Shown: piece after piece, positions 11,623 through 23,364 of the stretch
How the letters are laid out: each line of letters opens with the position of its first letter
How positions within the stretch are numbered: the first letter of the stretch is position 1
Source of the DNA: Epiperipatus broadwayi
Lineage: Eukaryota > Onychophora > Udeonychophora > Euonychophora > Peripatidae
Assembly (NCBI GenBank): GCA_028023455.1
Contig: JAQFVV010000233.1
Coordinates: 932,001-996,000 of the forward strand
Reading direction: 5' to 3'
Length of the DNA: 64,000 nucleotides
Notes under the pieces: model-generated
The model's database searches: none
The model's input: the letters and a program-made list of their open reading frames with translations, nothing else
Told to the model about the DNA's origin: nothing
Position numbers and translations under genes: made by a program

Positions 11623-14600
11623 GGATCCAGCTAGGGTATCATTTGTTTAATAAGTAAATATTATTAATACATTTTAAAACTTTATTCCATATAGATTTTG
11701 GCTTACTTTATTAACGGGTTTTAAATAAAATGATTACTTAAATTTATTCTTACAGATTTGTTTTTTTCAATTTGTTTGGCTTATTAATTTCAACTAGCCG
11801 ATTTATATTGTTATAGATTTACCTTACCAAAAGATGTGGCTCATCTATCAATAAGTAGACTTGTACAATATATAGTCTTACAAAATATTGTAACTGAAAC
11901 AAATCTGATAGCAGCTTGAATTAGTTGCATTACAAAACTGCATAGCCAAAAAAATTTATAAAGTGCTGTGTGTATTTGTGCATACTTGATATAACATACA
12001 TATCATTTAAGTATACTGGTTTAAGTAATTAAAAGAAAGAAAATGGTCTGTAGATTTTTTTTTATATAGTGTTATTAAAATTGTTATAAAGGAGGTGTAT
12101 TATATAAAATTGAAGACACTGAGATTGTAGTTCATATTATATAAAAGAGGAAAGAAAATAGTTTTGTTGCATGCAAGAATTTGAATTGTATAGTTTATAA
12201 AAATTTAAAGCATTTTATAAATCTTTCATATTTTCTTACTGGATATGGTTTTAAATAAATTATTTCCCATTCTTATAATAAATTTAATGGCAAACCTAAA
12301 TGTGTTACTAACAATTCCATTATTAAAATTAAAAAAGTTATCAATCGATTTTCATAAATAATAAAAAAAATTATATTTTTTATCATAATTTAAGAAATAA
12401 AGAAAATGTTTATTAATAAACATATAAATGTTAAATCTTGTAACTAGGTTTTGATAAATCTGTTGTTTAGAAAACATCTGGTGAGTACAATGATAAGTGT
12501 AAAAAACAATAAGTGGGATTTTAATAGATTAAAAGTGAACAACTATGGCAATCTAGTTTAATCTATTCCAAGTCTTCACTGAATGAGCAGTATTACAATG
12601 ATACCATAAAGAGAAGAGTAACCACTGATAAAAACAGTTTAGATCACCATATCCTTCTGACATTAAAAGTACTTTCAGTACTAATATTCACTACATCAAT
12701 TATATTAACCAATGGAAGACTATCTAGTATGTGTGATTAGAAACCTACCCCCCACCAAAACACTTAGAATGATGCAATTGGATCCAGAGATTAATACTGA
12801 AGTTTGCTAAAACCAGCCGTCACCTGCTTTTATCATGCCATGTGAAGATGTGTGGTATGCCACAAAATTTATTAAGACCTACTGTATATTCTATCTAATA
12901 TCACCAACACTCAAGAACAACAGTCACTATCTTGGATGAACTAATTAATATTATTTACAAATATAGTAAAAAAAAACCTCAATATCTACAGAAAACTAAA
13001 CTTTACACTTGGTAAGATTTTATCAATATATATTCTAAGGCCTTATGTTTAAAATATGTTGAATAGTTATTTTTAGTATCTTTATTGTTTTGTATTATAT
13101 TTGTTAAACATAGTAATAGTTGCAAATATATAAGCAGCAATTTTATTATTAATCAATTTAATATCCACAACCTTGAGAAAACATGTAATTCACTGGGAGA
13201 CACGCAGGAATAATATTAATAATTTATAAATAATGATGACCAGACATTAATAAGTTTTCCAAAAGTAAACTTTCTATTTAGAAAATTTGGAACCTTAAAG
13301 TTTAATTTTTATTTATTTATTGAAATTAGAAAAACAAATTAAAATACTTTTGGAGTAATGGTACTTTGTTTAATCTTCAATACTAGATTATAAGTCACCG
13401 TTATCATCATCATCACAAATGTTTGGTTAATAATATTGTGTATATTAGAATTTAATCATTTTATTCAAATATATATTAAATATAAATATTTATTATTTTT
13501 ACACACCTAATATTCTGTTATATTTGGATCATTCAATCAAAAATTATGTTATACATAAAGTTAAAAATGTGGAACAAATATTAGGGATGAAGCTTCAAAG
13601 TAAAGCATTAAAAAAATAGTTTAAGAATAAATAGAATATCATTCAGAGCTTCTTTTTTTAATCTCTATAAAATCTCTATAGATCATCTTGACTGAGTATA
13701 ATTTGAATTCTCCTTGTAGGTTTTGCAAGCTGTTTTTAAACCTATCAATTGCAGACAACTGAATGGCAGCTTGTACTTTTATTATTGCATAAGATATAAT
13801 ACATTTCAAGATAGATGTAGTAGTAATGACACTACCCATCAATATTGGTTGGTTATCAGATGATTAGAGGCACACCAAGATAAAATTAAGGCTTTGATAT
13901 GAATATTGTGGAAGAATACACTACAGCTGCAAGGTTCTTAATTTGTGGATGATCATGAATTGAATTGAATATTTTGTATTGTGAGTAAAATGGTTGTTTG
14001 ATTTGATCTGTCACAATATCAACAAATGAACGATTTTGTCTTAAATCAGTGAAATCTGTTTTAATTAATCAGATTTGTTTTTTTTTGTTTTTTTATATCT
14101 AAATACGTTTTGATAATTCTTCCACCATAGAACACAATCTTCATGCAGCATTTTCATTACACATCGCTAGTGATAATCAGTCATGGTATAATTTAATTTT
14201 ACATAAGGCATACTGATAACATCTGTGCAATAAAAGACATTGTGTGGGAAACTGAAGAGAAGTGAAACTTAATTATTGATCAATAAAATCATCTGATTTT
14301 TAATGCAATCTAATAAATGGCTGTGTGGCCAGACTACATAACTTGTAATAAGATAACAATATACAATAGTAGTCTAAATTAAATCTGTGAAAATGAATGT
14401 CATTTTTTAGCTTAAATAAAAATCAATATTCTGGTTCAACTTTTGCAATAGAAAAAAATCAAGTCAAGAAAGATCATGAAAACTTTTAACGAATACAGAT
14501 ATATTAAGCTCTTTTTTTATTTTTATAATAGTAAGACATAATTTTGAAATAATTAAATGTTCAGTTCTCTTTTGAATAATTGTGAAGAATTTAATAAAAA

Positions 14601-16596
14601 AAAACCTTTAAATATTGTTTGAATAGAGATGATGTTTATAATACGTTAAAATGGATTGAGTTAGAAAGTACAAAAGAAAAATTTAAATTCTCATCAAAAC
14701 AGTATTTGACTAGGAGTTAGTATTGGCTGGTCCACTGTTTTTCTAAAGAGAAATGTTGTGTAGGCTATTGCCCGTCAGTTGGTTTTTTAATTTTTACCTT
14801 ACCTTCACATATATTTGCAGTGGAAACATAAGTATGCTAGCCCATTGTCAGTATTCACTTATATATAATATTGTAGATATATAAGTATATAATAGTGTTT
14901 GTTATAGATAGAAATAATGAGTGATCGTAACCAATTCAAGCAATAATTTATCTTTATATATTGTAAGTATTTAAGTTAGAGATCATTAATAATATTATAC
15001 AGTACGCGTACGTAATCAAAATTCAATTACCGGAAGTATTAGATGTTAAACTGGATTGCTCGTTAATAATTAGTAGCAGCACGCCAATTTTTTTACATCA
15101 CACAATGAAAAATGTGTAAATTGCATGTAATTTATAATAGGTGTCTGTTTCATTTCAGGAAGTCAAAGATTGTCATATTTCCTGAAAACTCGTCTAAGAT
15201 TGCGTTTCTAAGCAACAGGGGAAAAAATGATTTGAAGAATTCTCAAATTAATTAATTACTGTCATTGTCAAATTGTTAATTTGTTTTGCTGATTGTATCC
15301 TATGTTTTTAAAAGTATGTATTTAAGAGTTAATTAAATGAAATTATGTAAAGAGCATACCAAATGAGAGTTGTTAGAAATAGTAATATTCATTTAATATC
15401 TTTCATTCTGAAAGTAATAAAAAGAAATTTAAATGAAAATTATTTATTTTTAGATGGAGTGGAAAAAAAATATGCTGAGATTGAAAATTAATAGATGATG
15501 CATGGTAACCTGCTTATTATTCAATATCCGCGTGTCATTCAAATAACCTTTTATGTGGATTTATTTAATAAGACTTAAAATAAATGCATTTAGCTATAAA
15601 TTTGTTATCTAATCTTTCTAACCTTGCTTGTTTTATATGGTAGAACATTTAATTTTTTAATACTCGTCCTCAAAAAATTTGTGCATATAATGAATTTGAA
15701 AAAAAGTTATAGGATAATTTTTGTTGAAGATTGATGGAAAGCTACGACGATCATGTATTTTCATTTTTATAATATGAGTCTTTGTAGTCATAAAATCTAC
15801 TTTTTTGTATATTATTCATTCATTTTGGTTAATGATGTAATGACTCTAAAATGTATAGTGTAACTTTGAATATTGAAATGCTAAAACAAATTGTGATATG
15901 AGAGGAGGGGTTAAGCAATGGCGAACATAATGAGTGGTAAGAATTAGCCTTGATTGCAATACTATTTTTAATCACTATATCTGTCATTAGGCAAGAATTT
16001 ATACACATACATATATTGTATATATTCCTCTTCAGCAATAATGTTCAGACTTGTCAGCTGCCAGGTAAAGATGAATGTAAAAAAAAATTCTGTAAAAGAA
16101 AAACGACAAAATTTGATATATCAACACTAGCAGCTGTTTCAGCGGCTTTTTTTTTATAAAAATCATAATGTGATTTTATTAGTATTGTACAATTTATTAT
16201 TATTATTATTTAAAAATAAATGTTTTTATTTTATAAATAACAATTGCAATTCGATGTCATTTATTCTATTTAGTTACTAACCTTTTTGATTTTTTTATTA
16301 TAAATATTTAGATAAACAAATAGATAGATAGATAAAACAGTCTTTAGTAGTCTTTTGCAGAATCATGAATTTCTCCAGATCTTTTCAAAGAAATAGTTAA
16401 AAAAAAAAAGAAAAAAGAATATTTACTACGTAGTTACCCCGATGGTAAGGGGTTTGCATTTTTATTGTGTTTTATCCTCGAATTAACAATAATTAAATCC
16501 AATTTACTCACTAATTATTGGATGACTGTCAAAAGTAACAATATAAAAAAAAAAGCCTAAAGTTTCTTGAAAATTTTTATCTACTCATGTGTCATA
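11623..16596. other. Non-coding stretch, no assignable gene
   Basis: A+T-rich with short open frames. The minus-strand stretch 13640-14180 has slightly protein-like segments in broken frames (for example ending QNLQGEFKLYSVKMIYRDF at about 13660-13740). I could not assign it to any family. A small CpG-bearing patch lies near 15003-15080. Confidence 0.35.
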
Positions 16597-16677
16597 GCAT
16601 CAGCCGGGAGGCGAACCCGCTAAACCCGGGGCAACTGCTTGTAAAGCAGCTGGCGCTGACCTCTCGACCATCAATGC
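16597..16677 (-). tRNA. GC-rich tRNA-like sequence (tRNA pseudogene or SINE head)
   Basis: An 81-nt minus-strand segment far richer in G+C than its surroundings folds as a tRNA. The acceptor arms pair 6 of 7 positions including two wobbles. The anticodon arm pairs 7 bp around the loop TTTACAA, giving anticodon TAC (Val) under standard numbering. The T arm CGGG-TTCGCCT-CCCG contains a B-box-like GGTTCGCCTCC, and TGGTCGAGAGG resembles an A box. The D stem pairs poorly and the variable region is long (about 12-14 nt, type II-like), which is unusual for Val. An 8-bp TATCTACT lies on both sides (16578-16585 and 16689-16696), perhaps a target-site duplication. I favour a tRNA-derived insert over a functional tRNA. 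Confidence 0.5.
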
Positions 16678-16696
16678 TTGACAATTTGTATCTACT

Positions 16697-17381
16697 TAAA
16701 AAAATTTCAAGTATATTTGCATTGAACCTTAAGCCAAGGCAAATTAGCAGATATAGTAAAACTATGAAATCCTTTTTTTCTAAGTTCTTCAAAGATATGA
16801 TTCCTTTTCTCTCTAAATTACAAATAAATACGTTCATATATAAAAATAAAATGTATAAAAGATATTTTTAATCAATTGTAAATTTTAACGTTTTTATTTA
16901 AAATATTTATCAAATTTTCTTTGAGTTTTATGAAAATATAATTGAAGAATTATTTAAGCATTCAACAATGAATAAATGAATTGTTTATAAATAATTGGAT
17001 AGATATCCTACTAGTGTAAACAACAATAAAATTAGTAAACTTTAAATATAAATATCTGGGAAGCTGAAATGTAAACATGATAAAACAAGAATTTAAAAAA
17101 AAATCAATACAGATAGTTTATCATTGATCTAAAACTTGACTTCGAATTCCATTTCAAATCCAATTTTTTTTTTTAGAAATGCATAAAGTCACTTAAATAT
17201 AAACATGTAATTTGGTAAAATAAAAAATATTTAAAAATTACACATAGCATTTTATTGATATAACATATTCGCAAATATTCCTTTAAAAATAATTTCATAA
17301 AAATAAAATTTATTAATTACATTTATATAATTTTAAAGAAATTTTGCATAAATAATTGGCAAAAATTTGAATATAATTGTG
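16697..17381. other. Non-coding stretch, no gene seen
   Basis: A+T-rich, low-complexity DNA between the tRNA-like sequence and the 3' tail of RTE copy A. Nothing recognisable. Confidence 0.45.
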
Positions 17382-19092
17382 TCATCATCATCATCATCCT
17401 CAACCATTATCAATCCACTGCAGGATGAAGGTCTCTCCAAGTTTAATCCATCTTATCCGATCTTTAGCTTCTCTTCTCCACAACACCCCTGAACATTTTC
17501 TTATTTCATCCATCCATCTCACATGTGGTCTCTTTCTGGGTCTTTTACAATCTCTTGGAATCCAGTTTAAAATTTCAATTGTCCATCTATTATCATCTCT
17601 TCTAGCAATATGTCCAGCCCAACTCCATTTCAATCTTTTAATTTTTTCAATAAGGTCAGTAACACCTATTTGTTGTCTTACCCATACATTGCGTTTTCGA
17701 TCCCTTCTTGTTACTCCCAACATACACCTCTCCATACTCCTTTGAGTGGTCTGAAGTCTCTGTATTGCTCTTCTATTAAGTGTCCAAGTCTCAGACCCAT
17801 AAGTAAGAACTGGTAAAACACATTTGTTAAAAACCATCCTTTTCAAACACATAGGCATATTTCCTTTTAGTATCAAGTTATTTCTGCCAAAAGCACTCCA
17901 ACCAAGTTTAATTCTATGATTAATTTCCTCCATTATGTTACCATCTGTATTAATAATCTGACCAAGGTATTTGTAACTGTTAACTTCTTCTAATTCTTCA
18001 TAATCAATCTTTATTTTCATATTTTGAGCAAATCGATTAAACATTACTTTAGTCTTTTTAACATTTATCTTTAGTCCTACTTTTCTACTTTCATCTGCTA
18101 ACTCTTGCAACATTTCCTGCAGCTCTGAAGCATTATTTGCAAAAACAACTACATCATCTGTGAAATCTAAATGACTTAAATACTCTCCATTTACTTTCAC
18201 TCCTTTAGTTTCCCATTTTAATCCACAAAATACTTCTTGCAGCACTGCTGTAAAGAGTTTTGGAGATATGGAGTCACCTTGTCTTACACCTTTCTCAATG
18301 TTGATTTTTCCAGTATCATTATGTAATCTAATTGTTGCTGTTGCATTTTTATAAATATTCTTTAAAATATGACAATATCCTGGATCTATACCTTGATGAT
18401 CCAATGCTTTAATCACTGAAGAAATGTGTATAGAATCAAATGCCTTTTCATAATCTACAAATCCAAAACATAAAGACAACTCATATTCGTTTATCCTTTC
18501 TATGACTTCTCTCAATACCTGGATATGATCTATTGTACTAAAACCACTTTTAAATCCAGCTTGTTCTCTTGGTTTGTGGAAATCCAAAGTTCTCTGTAGA
18601 CGAGTTGTAATTATCTTGGTAAAAATTTTACATAAAACTGATAAAAGGCTGATAGGTCTGTAATTTCTAATTTCTTCTTTATCACCTTTTTTAAATATTA
18701 ATATTATTACTGCATTCTTCCAATCTTCCGGTACATCTTTATCATTTAGATATTTGGTATATAACTTTGCTAAAATTGTTTTTATTTCTTCACCTGCTTC
18801 TTTTAATATATCAATTATAATTCCATCATTTCCTGGAGCCTTTCCTTTCTTCATACACTTAATTGCATGTCTCACTTCTTCATTTAAAATTCTGGGCAAT
18901 TCGGAAGATGTAATAGATATAGGAAGTACTTGTTCTTTATTACTATATAATTCTTGATAAAAATCTTCTACCAATTTCATGATGTCATCTCTCTTTTTAG
19001 TAATAATTCCATCTTTTTTTCTTATTGCAGATATAAATTTCCTACCAATACCAAAATGTTGTTTAACATTTTTGAGACTTTTATTTTCTAAT
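17382..19092 (-). mobile_element. RTE copy A: 5'-truncated RTE-type non-LTR retrotransposon
   Basis: The 3' end (low coordinates) finishes in a (TGA)n tail, visible on the plus strand as the CAT/TCA run at 17383-17398, which is the usual short microsatellite tail of RTE elements. Coding sequence runs continuously from the tail to about 19090, where homology with copy B stops abruptly and a poly-T run follows. This is typical 5' truncation during target-primed reverse transcription. The endonuclease half is absent. The retained half is close to copy B, so this is a relatively young insertion. Confidence 0.9.
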
Positions 19093-19103
19093 GAAAATTG
19101 CAA
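17400..19103 (-). pseudogene. Reverse transcriptase of RTE copy A (open but 5'-truncated)
   Basis: A single open frame of about 567 codons. There is no native start: the first codon is TTG at the truncation point, and family sequence starts at about residue 6 (ENKSLK). Recognisable RT motifs in order are KAPGNDGI (residues 88-95), NYRPISLL (147-154), motif A GFVDYEKAFDS (214-224), motif B KGVRQGDSISPKLF (271-284), motif C FTDD (314-317) and motif D KINVKKTKVMF. The usual FADD is changed to FTDD; both catalytic aspartates remain. A basic C-terminal region with WSWAGHIARRDDNRW follows, ending ILQWIDNG just before the tail. Known role: target-primed copying of element RNA. Without the endonuclease and promoter this copy is dead as an element. 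Confidence 0.85.
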
Positions 19104-19734
19104 TTTTTTTTTTTTTGTATATCATAAAGATGATATTAAAATATAAACAGTTAAAAACTTGTTTAATTTATTAGCAATTAACTATATTGCTTGAAAAAGA
19201 ATTAATAAGATGGAAAAAATACATTTAAATCTATTAATTCTTATATAAATATGAATTTTTGCATTACTTATTAATTAAAGAAATTGAAAATTCTATGTAC
19301 AATTTGTCAAAAATTAATATAATTGTAAAAATAGCTCTTGCATATTCTTTTTCTGTTTACGTATTGTAGATAAACATTTAGCCTTAGAATAGAAAATTTT
19401 TAGTTTTATATTTAGTATAGAATTGAGAATAAATAATGAAAATATTATTATGGTTTTTATAAAGTTCATTTTTTTATATATATAAAAAGAAACTGTATTC
19501 TGAAGACATATTTCCAAACTGAAATAGAGGTTTGTAAATTTTCACAGATATTAGACTGTAAATGCTTTTTTTATTTTGTTTTTGAAAAGGTGAACTTTTA
19601 ATGTAAAATCAGCAATGTTTTGATTTTCTCTATCATACATATTTGTGAATAATTATGCATTGTGGATAAATTAAAGATCTTTATAAAAAGAATATCATTT
19701 ATATGGTATTGACTTATAATGTTAGGTTACACTC
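19104..19734. other. Non-coding stretch, no gene seen
   Basis: A+T-rich sequence between RTE copy A and the 314-bp repeat cluster. A short TA/poly-T stretch occurs near 19470-19490. Nothing else recognisable. Confidence 0.45.
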
Positions 19735-20207
19735 ACTTTTAACACCTTGATTAAAGAGATTAAATATTTAATATGTAAATTTTAAATTAAACATAGTTCA
19801 ATCTATATGTAAACAAAGGGAGTAAATTGCCCTCCCCCAGGCTATGATTTAAAAATACTCCAAATGTTGAAAAAGGATCAAGAATAGAATGAATCCAGCT
19901 ATTCTTGGTAGCTCTGATGTTTATAAGCATATCTTTGTCAACATTATTGGTAATTTAGAGTGAAATTAATGTATCAGCCAGATGAAACATGGCATTTAAG
20001 TTATTGAACTCATAATTAATTATGCAAGGCTGAAGGCAGCATATCACTTTTAATACCATGATTGTAGTAATTTAACAAGATTTAATATGTAAATTTTAAA
20101 TTAAACATAACTCAATCTACATATAAACAAAGGGAGTAAATTACCCTTCCCTAGGCTATGACTTAAAATCACTATAAATGTTGAACAAAGGATCAAGAAA
20201 TTGGAGG
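19735..20207 (+). repeat. 314-bp satellite-like repeat, about 1.5 direct units
   Basis: The landmark CAAAGGGAGTAAATT occurs at 19814 and again at 20128, with matching flanks (ATGTAAATTTTAAATTAAAC before, GGCTATGA(C/T)TTAAA after), giving a period of 314 bp. The second unit is cut short at about 20200, where the orientation flips. Copies differ by scattered substitutions, so the array is not recent. Confidence 0.85.
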
Positions 20208-20580
20208 AAGTGATTTACTCCCTTTGTTTACATATATATTGAACTATGTTTAATTTAAAATTTACATATTGAATCTTGTTTAATTACAAAAATCAAGATG
20301 TTAAAAGTGAGACACTATGACCAACCTTGTATAATTAATTATGAGTTTAATACCTCTTAAATACCATGTGCCATCTAGTTGATAAATTAACTTCACTCAG
20401 AATTACCAACAATGTTGACAAAGCAGGTATGCTTATAAACATAAGAGTTACCAAGAATAGGTGGATTTATTCTATTCTTGATCATTTGTTCAACATTTAG
20501 AGTGTTTTTAAGTCATACACCTGCTGTTTATATATACAATAATCTATGTTTAATTTTAAATTTTATATAGGTTTTTTCCT
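20208..20580 (-). repeat. Same 314-bp repeat in inverted orientation, about 1.2 units
   Basis: From about 20210 the reverse complement of the unit begins (ACTCCCTTTGTTTACAT) and continues through a full unit into the start of a second one (TTTAAGTCATA at about 20508). The junction with the direct units is a tail-to-tail inversion. No coding sequence. Together with the direct part the array is about 850 bp. Confidence 0.8.
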
Positions 20581-20708
20581 GACAGGAGATGGAGATAATT
20601 TATCAACAGTTCTATGACTAAGCCTAATTAAAATTAAATGATGTTCCACACATAGCCATTGACAATGTCTCCTCACTTCTTAATTGTAAATACATTAATG
20701 ATTTAATT

Positions 20709-21245
20709 CATCATCATCAACATCACTTTAAATTATTATCAATCTACTAGGCATGAAAGTCCATGTTTAATCCAGTTACTCAGATCCCTAGTTTCTGTTT
20801 ACCACTATATATCAGCACACTTTTTTATTTCTTTTTCCATCTCATAGGTGATCTTTTTTCTAGATATTTTATGTTTTGAGATTCAATTTAAAACTTCAAC
20901 TATCTACCAATTATGCTATACTTTTAATTGTTTCAATAATATCAGTGATACTTGTTTGTTATCTTACCCAATTTTTTCCATCTCTTCTTGTTACTAATAA
21001 CATTTATTCCTTATTTCATGTAGTGCTCCGAAATTTATGTATTTCTCTTCCATTAAGTATCCAATTATCAGATCTATAGATAATAACTTATAAAATACAT
21101 CTATTAAAACAAGCACATAAATGCATCTACATTTAGTATTAAATTATTTCTACTAGGCTCAACTCTATGAATAATTTCATCCATTATGTTTCTTCTGTGC
21201 TAGTAATGTTTAGAAGGTATTCTTTATTTTCTTCTTCTGAGAAAT
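20709..21245 (-). mobile_element. RTE copy D: old 3' fragment
   Basis: The plus strand starts with a CAT/TCA run (20709-20725) and then follows the 3' part of copy A position by position, with many substitutions and small indels. Examples are TTATCAATCTACTAGGCATGA and TTGTTATCTTACCCA, which match TTATCAATCCACTGCAGGATGA and TTGTTGTCTTACCCA in A. It covers the C-terminal coding region and the tail, then fades near 21245. No open frame survives. It is much older than A, B or C. Confidence 0.8.
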
Positions 21246-21782
21246 CCAATGAATATTACAGTTAAGAGTAGTTTGTCCATACAAAACCAATAAAAAATGC
21301 AAGCACAAAAAATCAGAAAACGTTTCTGTATTTCACATGTATACATTAAATATGTCCATTAGAACATACAGCATATTGAATTATGATAATTCGTATATGA
21401 CACAACCATGTCCACCCATCCATTATCAAGTATGCAAATTGTAAACACTTTCTAAATTACTTGCAATAGTCCTGCTTGGGTATTCTCTTCAAAAACTTTT
21501 CTTTAGGAAAAAGATTGATGATTTAAGATAAACTTTGATTATGAAAATCACATCTGTTATTTTAATAAAGTCTTTGAGAGGAAAAAAAATGCTTAAAAAA
21601 ATCAAACTAATTTTTCTTTTACCTTGAATATTTAAAAGCTATCACGCTGAACCTCTAAAACTAAATCAAACATTCTAAATCTATGTATTAAATATAAATA
21701 AAAATAGGTATCTAAAAATATATAAATAAAATAATAAATTGTTCAATATACTAATTTGTGGTAAATTGTTTCTCTATACAAG
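21246..21782. other. Non-coding stretch, no gene seen
   Basis: A+T-rich DNA without recognisable genes or repeats, between RTE copy D and the direct-plus-inverted composite. Confidence 0.4.
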
Positions 21783-22601
21783 TAGAATTACATTGAGCAT
21801 CATATGATCACATTTCCTATACTAGCACATTAATTGTTGATAAACAGAGCAAAACTCTCCATACAGTATTGCCACCTGTGCTAAACAGAGTAATCAATGG
21901 ATGCCAGAAGGCTTGTGCATAAAATCCCTATCTAATGCCTACTCATCCAATATCCCCAGACTAGTTTCTGGCTTGTGGCCTTTGTCAGTGAGGAGCTTTG
22001 GATCTGAGAGCACTGCATCTAGATCTTAGGATCTAATGCAACCCTCTAGCAACCACCTTTTATCTCTACTTAACTACAAAACTATGAGAATGAAATTGAA
22101 AACACAAAAAATATTTTCAATCTAAGCTCAATAGCTTATATAGTCATATGGGTCTGAACTCAGTTCAGCACCCATACATTTTGGTGTCTTTGGCTCTTTT
22201 ACAACCATAGCCACCACTATCCCATTAGGCAGGATTGGTATTAAACTATTAAGCATCACATGATCACATTTCCTATACTAGCACATTAATTGTTGATAAA
22301 CAGAGCAAAACTCTCCATTCAGTATTGCCACCTGTGCTAAACAGAGTAATCAATGGATGCCAGAAGGCTTGTGCATAAAATCCCTATCTAATGCCTACTC
22401 ATCCAATATCTCCAGACTAGTTTCTGGCTTGTGGCTCCTCACTGACGAAGGCCACAAGCCAGAAACTAGTCTGGGGATATTGGATGAGTAGGCATTTAGA
22501 TAGGGATTTTATGCACAAGCCTTCTGGCATCCATTGATTACTCTGTTTAGCACAGGTGGCAATACTGTATGGAGAGTTTTGCTCTGTTTAGAATTACATT
22601 G
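21783..22601. repeat. Composite repeat (direct, direct, inverted) flanked by a 13-bp duplication
   Basis: Unit copy 1 starts at 21796. Copy 2 starts at 22252, an offset of 456 bp, and matches for about 190 bp. At about 22440 the sequence turns back and reads the unit in reverse complement to 22588, ending inside the unit. TAGAATTACATTG stands immediately outside both ends (21783-21795 and 22589-22601) and looks like a target-site duplication of the whole composite. The copies are 97-99% alike by eye. No open frame of interest. The architecture (partial tandem plus inverted partial copy) is unlike ordinary SINEs or MITEs. Confidence 0.85.
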
Positions 22602-23364
22602 TTGAAAATAATTGACAGAAAAATATAAAAGAACTATATAATTTATATTACTATTTATTTAAAACATTAATGCCAATAATATTGTTTATGCATTCATTAC
22701 ATTGTAATTCAATACATCCCTATGTTTCAACAGGTGACCAAAAGCTCCCTATTAGGCTACCAATCTTAACAAGGACTTATATTTGGAGTAGTGCTTATAT
22801 CTTAAGCTTCTTCAAAAATCAAAATAGAGCTTATTTTCTGATTAGATCTTATTTTCAGAAAAGCATGGTATTTCCATCTGATTGTTACACTGTCAATTAA
22901 CCAACTGGCCATCCTTCATTTACACTTAATACAAACATTTTCTTATGATATAATGAATAATATATCCACCTGTTATGTTCATATCCTGAGATTTAAGCTA
23001 TAAAGCCAACTTAGAATTTTTTTTTGTAACTAACCCTAGCCAATATAGTAAACCATTCATTTAAAAGTCAAAGATGCTAGAATTAATTTGCATTGATTAG
23101 ATACATGTTGATATGAGGATTATAATCAATGATTACAGTTTTTTATGAAAAAAAAATAGGGATGATCATTGTCAAGATTGAGAAATGAACCATAAGAATA
23201 TTTTATTCTTTTTTGGTTTGGCATAATTATTCTAATTAAATTTACCATTAATTATTTAGATGGTATGACTATTATTAAACTTACAATTTTATTTGATAGT
23301 GTGATATAGCCCTACTTATAAATAACTTTTCAAAATTTTACAACTTTTACAACACAAATATAAT
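22602..23364. other. Non-coding stretch, no gene seen
   Basis: A+T-rich DNA with a 76-codon open frame that resembles no known protein. Nothing else recognisable. Confidence 0.4.

Noticed and set aside
13639-14180. Minus-strand broken frames with protein-like segments
   Set aside because: Suggestive amino-acid composition but no motif order matching any element or gene known to me; left unassigned.
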